A stretch of DNA of 64,000 bases from Trichinella spiralis (Eukaryota > Nematoda > Enoplea > Trichinellida > Trichinellidae): NCBI GenBank assembly GCA_000181795.3, contig CM012955.1, forward strand, positions 1,828,861 through 1,892,860, in the 5' to 3' direction. Positions within the stretch are counted from its first letter, which is position 1, and every line of letters starts with the position of its first letter. Shown here in pieces: positions 38,101-52,500 of the stretch. The translations under genes and the position numbers were made by a program. A model generated the notes under the pieces. That model was not told the DNA's origin, did no database searches, and saw only the letters and a list, made by a program, of their open reading frames with translations.

Positions 38101-41100
38101 ACTGACTTATACGCGAATCGTAAGTCTAAATAAATATAAATATATATATATATATATATTATAAACAAGCGATTATCATAAAGTTTTCAATTTTTCAAAA
38201 TTTACTTTTGCTTCCCGAATGAAACGACCACCCTCACGATTCACATGTTCCACAGCTTCGGTTCTTTCGGTCAAATTTCTATATTCAGCCTAAAATTTCA
38301 GAAACAATAAGAACAGTTGAATAAAGAGTAAACATGAGAAAAATAAAGAAAGGAGAAAAAAAATCACCATCAGCAAATCCAAATGCTTCTGATATTCTTC
38401 GGGGTTCATGGATTCATCTATACGTAAATCATCAATCGTTTTTTCTACGCGTTCCAGCCAGGCATTTTCATTTTCATATGCAGACTGATACTGCATAAGC
38501 ACGCCTGTGGCGGATTCAATTAAATTCAATCTGAAAAATTAATAATTCAAAAATAGTACCAAAAGGAAAAAAATACATGGAAAAAGCATTGATCATTTTG
38601 AAAACTTTACCGATCAATAACTTGATAACAAATGTTCTCCCAACGGACGGTCAACTCCTGAACATCATCGTCTGCATTATTAATATCGTAGTGATCAGCA
38701 ACGTTGAATCGTGTCCGCGCAACATGCTGGCGCAATTTACCAACATTCGAAGATAAATCATCAAAAACTGCTTGCTGTTGTTGCAATAGCATTTGCACTG
38801 ACTGTTGAATAAAAAGGAAACATGTATATATGTAAATAATAAATAAATAAATAAATATATATATATATATACTTTTTAAATTATAATCTATAATTTTTAA
38901 GTTAAATTTTAAAAAAAAAGGTATTTACCAATAATTCAGCGTGCATATTTCGCAACTGATCAAGATTCGACGGCATATAATCGTATAAACACAAAGTTCT
39001 TTCGTGTGCATTCAAAATCTCATTTGCTTCAACAATACCTGTCAATACAGCTTCCACGGCCTTTATGCTAAAACAATGATTATTATTATTATTATTAATG
39101 ATACTGCGTCAACAAATGATGAATATCAGTAATGAGAAAAATTACCTCTCGGCGTGCATTTTAGACGTTTCCCACAAATTTTCCCAACGAGATAGCACTT
39201 GCTCAAGCAAAGCGCGTTGCATAGGGGACGGATCCAAAATTTGCCTGAATAATTCTTGAATCATCGACATCTCGCTATCCAACGCTTGTAAGCCGTCTTC
39301 AAATTTCTGCAACAATATCAAATTATAATATATGACAAGAAGAAGCAAGCTTCTTTCTCTAACGTGCCTTGTGTTCATCGGTGGCTTTGTCCCATTCGTC
39401 GGCAGTGCGAGGTATTGGATCAGCAATTCGTTGCATCAGAGTTTTCCAAGAACTATCCAATTTTTGCAACAGTGTTTTGGCTTTGCGATCGAAATTTTCC
39501 ACTACATCCGGATCCGGCTCCCTCTGAGCCAATTTGATGAGCCGGTAGAAATGCTCGTTGGCGGCATTTAATTCGTCGCGCAACTGCACCGACAATGGAT
39601 CGTCTTCATCCAACTCGGCCAGCAATTCGTTGGCGTCGTTATTCAATGCGCTCACCAGACCGTCTCGACTGGCCGGGTCCAATTCCAAAAATTGCTTCAA
39701 ATCCCAACTACGGACTTTTCGCAGCGAATCCGAAATAGCCATAAATCGGATCGAGTGGAAATTTTCCAACCACAGACGACGCATTCGATCGAACAACACC
39801 TGCAAACGTTGCAAACAGACGGCAACACGAGTGTCCGGAGGCGGAATGCGAAAAATCACTGACGGTGCTTCAAACTCCACTCCACCATGGAATTGCACCC
39901 GCCAGCGAACCAAATCACTGTTGTCGATCAATATGCATTCGTCATCTTTGTGCACGACAATATCTTTTTCCAAATAATTGCACAATGCAGTGACCAAGAT
40001 TGTTGTCGTGATACGTTCGCCACGTTGCCACAGTGGCGACAATGTGCGGCTACGTTCGCTCAACGAAATCAAAGTCTCGCTGTACCGATCCATCATCACA
40101 CGCATTTCTTTTAACTGCGCAAGCATACTTTCGCACTCGTCCAAATTTAAATAATTAAATCGACGATTGGACAGTTCTGTGAGGACTTGTATTTCGCATT
40201 CAAACCAATTCTCACAGTTAGATACGTCTTCCAAAAATCTGCTCAAATTCAACGAATCTTGTAAATGAACTTCCAAACACTGGGTAAGACCAAGCAACCA
40301 ATCCCACTGGGCTTGCATCATGCCAACATAAAGTTCAATCACTTCGACAGCCGGATGACGTTGATTCAACAAAGCTGCTCCCTGATCGTGCACATCGTTG
40401 AATTGAGCTTCGCGAAGTTCAATTTCGTGCATCAATTGCTTGTAATAATTTTGCAGCATAGATAAATCCAGATTTGCAAAATCCGACCAATTACGAGTCA
40501 CCTCGATCACCTCGCGTTCTTGGATCCACATTAATTCAAGCTGAGCCGCACGTACAAATGCTGTCAGCATATCTAGATCCAGCATACGCCCAGTTGAAAG
40601 CTTCTAAAAAGAATAAAAACCAGATAAATTGGAAGAAAACAGCGACAACAAGTAATAATTTTTAAAATATAAATTAATTGAAATCATTCTTGCTCACTTT
40701 CAACTGGGAGTAATCTCCTTCCAATTTGCTCAGATAGTTACAATATTCGTCTGTATCTTCGGCAGGAATGTCTGCCTGTAGAATGAAAATAAAATCAATC
40801 AATCAATCAATCAACCAGTCAAATATAACACAATAGAGTTATTAAAAATTTTCATTTTCTTTCTTTTAAATCCTACTTACCTGACGTGCAATGCACTGTT
40901 CCACAGTAGTACGAAAGTCCATTATTTCAGCGTGGTCAAGTTTGTGTTTCTCAAGCATATTGTCCAAGTCACTCAACTTTTCAGAAAACTCTAATTCCGA
41001 TAATTCTTTCTTAAAATAGAAAAAACAACAATAATAGAAACCAAACAAAAAAAAACAAATAATAAATAAACAATTCACATACTATGCGTTGTTCAACCCA

Positions 41101-44100
41101 TTGAATGTAGTCACAAACTTGGGTGAATATTTGTGTTTTATTACGACAAAGCCTTTCTCGTTCCGTTCGACTCACATAACTGTCCAACAATTGCAAACAG
41201 CCCTGACAACGTTGCAAATAGGCAATGCGACGTTGGTGCAAACCAAACACCCTAAACCAAACAACAGTTATAATCAATTATAATAAATAAATAAATGCAT
41301 ATATAAATGGCAAATTACTGTCTGTAAAAGTCATTCGCCTGTGGATGATTGCAACTACGAAGCACATCGACGTCGTGGAAGAAACCTTCTATTGGTGATT
41401 CCAAGGCATTCAAGCCATCAACAATCAGGTCGACCGAATCGTGCGATGTGTTATTATCAGCAGCTTCGATCTGTTGCAACAATTCGTCCAATTTTTCATT
41501 GGTGATGCCAATTTGCAAATTCAAATTTCGAGCTAATTCATCCAAATCGACTCGCACATCACCGCCAAGAGCACGCTCTCGAGCTGCAAGTGCATCTAAC
41601 AAATCTTCCCACAATCTATTCAATCTGCCTGGCGTAAATTCGTGTTCCACAGAAAATACATCTATGTTTGACAACTTTTCCTGCAAATTTTGAAAAAAAA
41701 AGAATTTTTTTCTCAAAACTTAATACAATATTAATTTAAATATGCTAATGATGATAATAATAATAATAATAATAATAATAAACCTCTAAATCTGCGTATT
41801 CTTTTTCCAAACGTTCTTTTTCACGATGCTTATGCCGCATCTCTTCTTTGCGAAATTCATCTATTTCAGCCAATAATCTCTGCACAAATGAAAAAATTGC
41901 ATTCTTCTTATTAGTATTGCTATTTAATATATAAGCATTCATAAAACAAACTTTTACTTCGCTTGGATGAGCAGACGCATTTTGATAGGAATTAATTGCC
42001 CGCTGTAACCAGCTTGAAAATTCTCTAGCCGACAGTCGATAACGCATAACTTCATCTTGAAACTGCAAAATAAATTGATAAAAATATCAATTATCATTAT
42101 TCATATATCATCATCAAATCATCAGTAGAAATTTACATTCGGCATTTCCAAATTACTCAACGCGTTGTAAAGCATTGAGATGTAAACTGTCAAAGACTTT
42201 TCTTCTGGGTGTGAAACATCCACATCTATATGAAAATTGAACAAAAAGTAGAATTTCAATGAATTTCTGTCATGATTTTTTTTGATAAAATTACCTTCAG
42301 GATCAAGCAATCTGGAAACTTGAAATTCCTTTTCAAATAATTCAAACGCATTTTCTAAACGCTCTCGGGGTTTCATGCGGTGTAGAACTTCAGACCATTT
42401 GACCAAATCGGGTCTGAAAAAATACAGGCACATAAAAATCCAACTACTACCATTGTAATAAAATTTAAAATAACATTTTCCACACTGTATCTATATATCG
42501 TTCATGCAGTACTTTTTTTTTCGCAATAATTCTCCTCAACATTACCACAACACTGAATCTCAAATGACAACCACATAACTAATTTGTTTCAAAAAATGAC
42601 GACTTTGTAGAAAAGTACTTCATACAAATTTAACTCGAATCGGGTAATCAAAATAAAGTAACTAGCACACTATAGAGTAAATGAATCATTTCAAGCAATC
42701 AGATAATTAACTGCAATGAAATGTACATACAGCAAATAAAATATGATGAAAAATTAAAAACAAACAGTAACAATATCTGAATATAAAACGAACGATACAT
42801 ACAATAATCATATTATTTTATAATAATCCTATTATTAAATATTTCCATACAGTGCTTATAAATTGTCCAAATTTCAACATGAATATAACAGATTTGTGGT
42901 ATTTATTACCTGAATCTGTGCAAAATTGCATTAAAAGCTAAACCATCACGCCAAGATGTGGTAAAATTTTGCACATTAACACCAGAATAGCCACTTGTTA
43001 CATCTTGAACCCAATTCAACAGACCTTCTTTGGCCGTAAAACCGCCTCGGCGTTCTACCTCATGCCATGGTTCAGAAACCTGAAATAGAAAAAAGAAAAT
43101 AGCATACATTTTACAAATGATAATTCAAATGGATTTTTATTATTTTATCATACACTGCCAATTCATAATATGCATTTTAAAAAAAATTTAAAAATAAAAT
43201 TAGTTGCTAAATTCTTGTATTGGTCAAGAATAGAATAGATGTTTCTCTTCTATTTTTTTTTGCATATTTTCTCTGTTAAAAGTTGATGAAAAGAAGAACG
43301 CTTAAGAAAGAACGCAACAATAGCTGCCTCGCCCAGTGATGAATCAATTCAGGTCAACAGTATATAAAAAGTAAAACCACATAAGCGATAAATTCCATTG
43401 AACGAGATTGACTAACAGACAACCGATTCCTTCCTGGTCTTGTTGTCGCATAGCATATCGCCCAATCTCCTTCTGCTTACCTAACCCCTCCCCATAAAAT
43501 TGAAGCCGGTGACCATGGTCACCGCCATCAAACAATGACCACAACAGTAATGACTGTACACGCACAACAAGACCGGTAAAAACTGGCCAATTGAAATAAA
43601 TGACAGAGAAAATACGAAAGCGGCACAATGATTGAAATTATACTGGCTTGGAATGAGAATATCTTTGATGGGAAATAGAAGACGACCGCAGCAACACGTT
43701 TGACATATTTAGAACAAGAATACAAGTTAAAGTGGCGTAAATTCACATTTTAACACTGCCAAGCTGAATCATCGTCGCTGGAAAAGCAAACACACCACAA
43801 CAGGGCAAGATGGGAAGAAAAAAACCAGAATCAATATTATTTGATTACTTAATTAAACGAAATCATGAAATTATTTTACGAAAGAAAAACAAATCCATAA
43901 ACAAAGAAACCAAACCAAAACAGAGAGAATAAATGAAAGGAAAAAAATGGATTGAATTATTATAATATTGTTGGGTTTGTTTGTTTACTTTCACTAAACG
44001 TCGATCAGTTGAACGTCGATTGCTTGAACGATCCCGATCGCTTCGGGTTTTCTTCACGCGTTGAACTTTTCGTTCGTAATGTGCGTGAGTTTCATAAGAT

Positions 44101-47100
44101 GAGCTCTCAGAATAGCCACCACCACCACCGCCAGTTAATATTTGAGGAGCCGTTGCACCGCTACCAGCACGCCAATCAGCTCCGGACGATGGTTGTGCAG
44201 CAACGAGTAATGAACCGCTACCATTTTTGCCATTACCATGATGATGATGATGATGACTGTCGTTGCTGCCGCCGCCTATTACAGTTGAAGAAGTTGACCG
44301 CTGTTGCTGGTGCTGTTGTTGGTGAGCAGCAACACGTGATTGTGGCGACAACGTCAACGGTTCGCATGTAACTTCGTGCTTGCGTTCGGCTTTTCGATGA
44401 TAACTTTTCAATATCTTATACATGAGATGAGCGGACAAGCCGAACAAGAGCAAAAAACCAATCAAAAATAATGCACAATTATACAGCGACAACCAAACAC
44501 ACTCGACAAGTAAACAGCAAGCGTCTGTTTGACGCAACAAATAATAATGATAATGCTGCTGTTGCTGACTGCGATGATGGTCGTGACAGAAAAATCTTAC
44601 TGTATCGTCGCTCTGTTCTCTAGCCAACACACTACTGCCGTCGACACCGGTCCCATAAGCGCTTAAGAAATGTGACACCAAGCCAACCAGTTGACCGGTT
44701 TTCCAGAAACAGCCTCCGGCGTTCCAATGCGCCGAATTCCGTCCACCACTACTACTACCACCACCACCACGACTACTACTACTACTACTACTACTACCAT
44801 TACCATTACTACTACTACTACTACTACTTTTACAACTGCTAGTACTAGTAGTACTAGCGCTATGTGCAGCAACAGAACGACAACTATGACGATAGTAGTA
44901 AATCAGATAAAATAGTAACCAATTCACCACCACAGTACCATTATTATTACTGGCCATGACCAATTCTTCAGTTTGATAAACCATAATATTACTATCACAC
45001 CACACCCAATATTCAACTGAATATAGCAAAAAATTTCTTCATCTATTCACAAACAAACAAACCACCAATTTTTTTGTCGATTGAATTATATTTTCAATTC
45101 CAATTCTTTATTTTTCTGCTTCAATACTTCTTCTTACTTTCTGTAATTCTTTTCTTCTTATCATTTCATCATTCATTTATATTTTTCTTTTCAAATGTTT
45201 TTCATTCAAAAAAATGTACTCACATAAACAGACACAGATATTTGCAAGAAAGCAAGAAAGCGTGCGCCTACACACACACACACACCCGCAAAGATGAACT
45301 TAAATTTATAAAACAAATCGCCGTCGGGTTAAAGCTAGCTTAATATCACCAAAATGACGATGATGATGAAAATTTCATTAACAGCAAGCGAACCTAATGA
45401 TCGTCAAGATTTGCAACAAAAGTGCACATTATTCATTCTCCATTTATCATCAATTCTCCAAACTAACTGATAATAGAAAAACGGCAAACGTTTTCGTTTC
45501 AAACACACACACACACACACACAGACAAATGGCCTGCTCGTCAGTGTTGCTGATTCAGCAGTAAATGAATAATAATAATAATAATAATAAAATCCAACAA
45601 AAATGTTGTCGCATCAACGCAAGCAGTCTGAAAATCGTTGTACAGAAAAGAACAAGTGACTTCATCATCAAATGGCGTGTAGTAGTATTCTTCTGTTCAA
45701 CAACATGGAAAACGAAATTCGTTTTTACACACGTCATTTGAACCATTGAACAAACAGCTCATGCCTACCTAGTCAGTCAGCCAGCCAGCCAGCTAGCTAA
45801 ATCGAGCTTTCACAGCAAACAAGCAACAACCGTTTGTTAAAGTAAGAGATGACAATTTCCAAAATTGCTCAAAACAATAACTGTGCATTTGGTAACGAAG
45901 AACAATTTTTCCACCACTTGAATTTTCAACTTGGCTAACGTCAATATACCAATAATAATAATAATAATAATAAAACAATCACGAATAAGAGCAATAAAAT
46001 TAACAACAAACACATCGATGAATCAATATGGCAATTAGAAGAACAGCTGTTTTGATTCAGTAAAAATTAAACAAGCCCACTAACGTTTTAATCATTGCAA
46101 CGTTCGTTCACAAAGCGAAAAGAATTCAGCCACACAACAACCGAGAGCCCATGTAATAATAATCCTTGCATTGCCATATAAACGCGCGTGAACGCTGTTG
46201 TTAAAATTAAGTCGCTTTCATCTCGTGTTTTTTAAAATTCTCTAAGAAATCAAATCTGTGGAGGTAAAAAATAAAATTTTTTTATATTAAAATTTCACCA
46301 TTTATACAATTTCCTCTGCTTGTAACTTGAAGGTGTACTTTGAAAAGAGGAAAATAAAAAACTGCTCAGCGCAGAGTCACAATTTCTTAAAAACCGTATT
46401 TACACAAATTTCAAAATTCAAATTGCAATATCTTCAACTGGTATAATAAAAGAATTTCAACTCGGGAAAAATTTCCAAAGCGATCAGCAGCAGAGCTGAA
46501 AGCAAAGTAAACAATTTGAAAAGTTCACCGGTTACTCTACCCACTCACTCAATCGAGGTCTATCTCTACTTTCCTCCGACTATTTATGCAGCAATAATTA
46601 ATTTTACGACAACTGCTGAGCAACCTTACATAACAATAATAATAATAATAACCCTAATGAATTAGCTGTGGAGCTCAAATCATCCAACACTAACAAAAGT
46701 GTTGAAGAAAAAAAAAGAACATTAAACAACTTACCTGAAAATGCAAAATGATCACCCATACTAAACCCAAAATTAACTTCTCATTTCCATCCACAATGTG
46801 TTCAGGTCTCATGTTCACCAATTTCACCTGGACAAAAAATTGAAATTTAAAAAATTAAAAAATAAAAACATGATTTTTCAAACGTACATTTTCTTCGATC
46901 AAAAAGTTCAAAACTTTGGATACATTTTGAACGTGGTGAATTCTCAACAGACCTTGGTCGGGCTTCTGCAAAAAATTTCAGTGTATAAAAATTTCAACAA
47001 ATCTCAACCCTAATTAACATACCAACTGCTTGCCAGTTAATAATTCGAGAACATTCAACAACAGAATGCCATCTTTCAAATCGACAAACAAATCATTGAC

Positions 47101-49480
47101 TTTTTTAGACCTCTACAAACAAAAAAGTTTCAACTTATTAATAATTAATTAATTCATCAGTTGTACATTTGATTTAAAGAAAAAGAACACTGCACTAACG
47201 TTTGTTTAACAGATTTGGCTAACTTTTGTTTTCAGTTTTCATGTTTGGTGAAATATTAAAATTTCATTTACAAAAAAAGTTTGAACAATGTGCACTTATC
47301 TATTTATTTATTTAATATATTCATTTCTATTTTTTTCACGAATATTCTTTCTTTCTTTTTTTTGAAAGTATATTCATTTTGAAGTGAAAAGCAATTTGAT
47401 TATTATTATTATTATTATCATTCAATGAATTATGGTCACACGTTGTTGATTATTTGAATGAATTTATACATCAAAAATTTGTTCGTCTGTTTGACTTTCG
47501 TCACGAATGGTCAGCTTTGAACAAGTTCAGCCAGGCTATGTTTCAATGACATAATTTATCAAAATATGCTCTCTCTCTATCTTTCTCTCTTGAGAGAATA
47601 CAACTTCAGCCGACCCCTCCACTTCACTGTGTGCGTGTATTGCAATCCTTCAACCCATTTTAATTTTATTTCTCAATTCGAAAACTACATCAACCTATCA
47701 AATCAGTAAACAGCTAAATTAACTGATTCTATTGTAAGCAATGAAAAAATAGAAACAAAATTCCCCGCCGTCTTTTTAAGCAAAACTGTTCTTAATCTAC
47801 TGATTGAAAAAGAAAAATTCGTTCCAAATTTCACACCGAGACAAAATTTAAAGAACAAATAAAATAAACAAAACCAGCTCAGATTGGAAAAAAATCGTGG
47901 GAAATGGTAAAAATGACAAAATAATTCTCGAATATTGTGACAACAGAAAAAAAAAAGGTTTTCCAATCAACAACGCAGACCGTGCACAAAGCGATGAATG
48001 TGCGCCCGTTGGGCCTTTTCTTTTGCTTTTCAATTACAGAAAAGCATTACAGTATTATTAGAATTTTTCAAGTTTGAGGAAAAAAAAACAAAACTCTCTC
48101 AGATAAAGAAAACACCGCCCCCCCCCACCCTTCCCAATAAGCAACAAGCAAGTGTCGCTTAATTTTCAAGTAAATTTTTTCACAACGCTCCAAATGCACA
48201 AAGTAGATGATGACAATTGGTGGAGGATGGATGATGTGATTCAACGTTAGAAAAATGTTTCCCATTTCTGATACAATCAACCGGCGTCGGCCGGCTGGCT
48301 GCATTAGTCATTGCTAAAGCAGTTGGAAAAATGCGTAAACAGCAGAATGACAGTCATCAGTGTTAAGTTGGTCGATTGAAAGAAAACTGCCTTTTCTTCG
48401 CCAAAGATGAAAAACCTCGCCCACCGGTTTTGGAAATTGACATGCTTTTCATAGCTGTCGCACAAGTAAAACCAGAACAATCCAAACCTTTGCCGCCAAC
48501 TGACCAACCAAACAAACACCAAAATAAAGTGATTCAACATTTCCACATTCCACACTGGAGACAGATCAAACAATCAGCGAAACAAAAATTTTCACACTCT
48601 TCACATTCAACCACCAAATGCTCTTTCTCTCTCTCTCTCTTCTTTTTTCATATTTTTATATTAAAAAGAATTTTTTTTTCTTTTATTTAAATAAACATCT
48701 CATAATCTATCTTCATCATAGATGCCAAATCAGCCGTAAAATGAATGACAAGTGAAAAATTGAAATTTCAAAATCAAGCTGAAATATCTGTGCCGGCAGT
48801 CAGTACAGCCGCCATTTGAATGTAAGCGATGAGCCAAATTTACGTTATCAATTTCTCGTCCACTCGACACACCCAATAAATACGCATTCAAATGCAAAAT
48901 TCCTTTTTCAAATATTTGTTCCACAATTGTCAACGGTCACGGAATACGAGCAAAATTCTATTATTAAATTTCTTTTCTTCTAAAAATATGTATGTCTACA
49001 TTTTGAACTAAACACAGCTGCTGCTTGTTATTTGTGTTTGATGAAATTCAGAAATTATTTGCTTATCAACTTTTTGTTCAAGCTTCAACATCATCGTTTC
49101 AAGTATTTTGATGATGGAAAAATATGTCAGGGTGATGATGACTGTTTTGTGCTTTTACACGCTTCAACCCAATTTTACTACCATTTTATCTTAATAACAA
49201 AAGTCAACAGATCGATCTTGAAAATCAAGCCAATGACAACCGTGCTGGTCTTTCTCTTCTTCTTCTTCTTCTTCGTTAACACAACAATGAATAATAACAA
49301 ACAAACAACCAAACAAACCAACCAATATGTCAACAATATCAAAGCCAGCTTTTACAACTTGCTACGACATACATTTCATTTCTCTCTTTTAATTCCCAAC
49401 ACTTTCAAAAGCAAAAATTGTCAACTGTATGAATTCATGATTATCAAAAGCTAACATTAATACTAAAAAAGTTACACGTT

Positions 49481-49540
<60 letters not shown>

Positions 49541-52500
49541 TCGACATTTCAATTGAAAGACTGCTGTTTCCACTCGATAAACACAATCATGAGCAGCAAC
49601 TATTGTAGCATAATGTATATACAAACAATCAGCATAATGCTGCAGTCGTTTCTTTACTCGAAATGCAATAATACTTCACAATATTGATGAAAATGCAGCT
49701 ATCTTGGGTACTGCTTGCATTCTTCAAAATTTCTGCTTATTAAAATGAAAGAAAATAAACAAGTTCTAGAAAGATTAAGAAATTTTGACGATGCTCTCTC
49801 TCTCTCTCACTTTTCAGACAGGACAAAGCAATTTGACAAACAAATACGCATTACTACAGCTAGTCAAGCTGCAAGAGAATGAAAAAATTTTGGTGGAAAA
49901 TGTCGCAATGGAAAATGATTCGTGCATTTTGAAAAGAAGATAAAACTGAATTTTTCAACAAATAATTCATGTTTGCTGAATTGCAAAGCAAAAAAATAAT
50001 GGAACAAAAACCACTTCACTTTACTAAGCAGACGATTCTTTGAAATAACTTCTCCATTTTGTAAATAAAAAATCCCCACTACTCGAATGTGTGCCCATTT
50101 GATTTCAGATTGCTGCTGAATTTTAAATTTGAAAATTGACAATTCCCAAATCTCATAAAAAAATATACGAAAATTGCGTAACAACAGATGCCATTTTTAA
50201 ATGTTTTCATGTTGTGACAAAAAGAATTCCATTTTCCAAATCGAGCTTTCTTGCAAATTTCTTCTCACAAAATTAATGCAAATATACAGTAAATGATAAG
50301 CAGGTAAGCAATAAAAATGCAAGAAATATTTCTGTTTCAAATGAAATTTAAGTTAACAGTTTGCGGCAATGATACTGATTTGCCAATCGACGAAAACGAA
50401 ACCATTCATCATTAGAAGAAATTCCAAATAATCAAAAAATAATAATAATAAATTAAAACAATATTGAAAAGGAAAATTAAATGTAATTTTCCTAGCATGA
50501 AGAGAAAATAGATGCGATGCATTTTAATTAGTACTAAATATTTGGGAAGTTATTCGTTACTGTAAATTGTACATTCGCATGCTCTTATGGTCAGAAAAAA
50601 TGCACAGTCAGCGATTATGCAGTATACAATTACAGATTACTGCGCTTCGATGTAAAAAAAACCTGTTTCAGAACATGTTTACGGCTATATGAGGTCAAAC
50701 AAAGCAAAATGCTGACAGTGTTGTCGATCAGTCGATCGTATTTACGGTCGAAAGGAAATGCTTAACTAGAATAAACAAGGATGCAAGAGTTTCTAAGATT
50801 GACAAGAATTAATTCGCCCAGAATTGACACGACACAAGGTCAAGTCAGTCATGCTGCCTTCGACCCTTCGTGAGCATTTCTGCAAAACCATTCAGCACCA
50901 ACACAACAACTTGACCTCAGCAAATAAAAACGACAACCACCAATAATGTCAATTCTGATTAATTCTTACTTTTTTGTTAATAATTTTACATTTTTCAATG
51001 CCCCATACATTGCATAAAATAGATTTTAAGTGTCAACAAGTTACAACTTCTCATTAGTAGTTTTGATAAAACTGAATTACGATAATAATAATAATAAGAA
51101 GAAGAAGAAAAAATAAGGAAAAAAAGAAATAACTTACGCTCTCCAACAATCGGTTCATCCATACAGTGAAGGCTTTCTTTTGAATGTTGGCGCGTTCCGC
51201 TATAATACAAATTCAAATTAATTATTTTATTTTTGAAGCAGAACAAAAAAATATTTTTAAATTATGCATAAACACAAAAATCAAATATACAAATAATGTA
51301 CTCTGCATAGGAGAACTGAAGATAGCCATCCTTCATTAATTTCTTGGTAGAGTGGATATTACATGAAGAACGCACCACCACCAGAATAATATAAATGAAA
51401 AAGCCCCAGCAAAAAGCTGTTCGAAGTTCAATTAACGATGCTTAATAATAAATAGTACAGAGTTGAGTAACTAGTTTTCAAATAAAATTCAACCCCAAGC
51501 TAACTTAACACCAGTAAGCCAATAGAAATAACTATTCATCAGGCTAATTAATTTTTGAAAGAGTGAACAAACCGGAAGTCACAATATGCAATGCAGATAA
51601 TGCAAAAACGCATTCTACAAGGCTACCGCGTATTAAACTTTAATGACAAACCGTTGCACTGATCAACATATGCAAATTATGGTCTATCCTAATATTGCTG
51701 TCATTTAATAAAATGCAAGAAAACTTTTTAACAAACCAGACAAAACATGAGCTAAAGTAAAACAGCAAATTTAAATGAAAAAATATTTTCGAGATTTCTC
51801 AAAAGTTGACAACAGATACTTATTATCATGCGAGCATTAAAAGTAAATGAAGTTCATTGAAACTAATCTTTAGTAAAAACAAATTTTTTTTTATCAATTC
51901 GAAACCTTAAACTTAATTTAATACATCAGACGTGTAATTATAGCATAAGAAACATGAAACTTGTCAAACAACATCATCATAAGCATGCGTAGAAATAGAA
52001 GCAAAAAATGCATTGGTGATAAGAATCTAGCAACAGAATAACATGTGCAAATTTCAAATTAACATAAAATGGAACACCTTTGAATGAACAATAGAGATCA
52101 ATTTTATGCAACATTTATCAATAAAGCTTCTCGGCAGAAAAAAACGCATGCACTACATTCATTCGACCTTCACTAATATTTTTGTCATAAAAGAATATAA
52201 AATTTAATTAAAAAAAATAAAACTTTCGAAAAGTCTAGTATTTTTTCTTTTATTACAAATAATTTTATTATGTATTATTTAAAGTGCTGGAAAATATTTC
52301 ACTTGAAAAAAAAGAAGTGTTCAAAAATTGACGTTTCGGCCTTAAATCAAATAGTAAAACTATTTTCTATTTGTCAATTGCTACTTTGTTGTTCAAATAA
52401 AAGTGACAAATTGTTCACACAAAAAGACATGACATAATTATCGTATTACAAAATTCTCACATGATAAAATCGATCGAAAATATCAACTTGTGAAACAAAT

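Noticed and set aside
48730-48933. Minus-strand 67-codon frame in vab-10 intron 2, as another possible first exon
   Set aside because: No donor in a usable phase follows it and it lacks any feature to support it.
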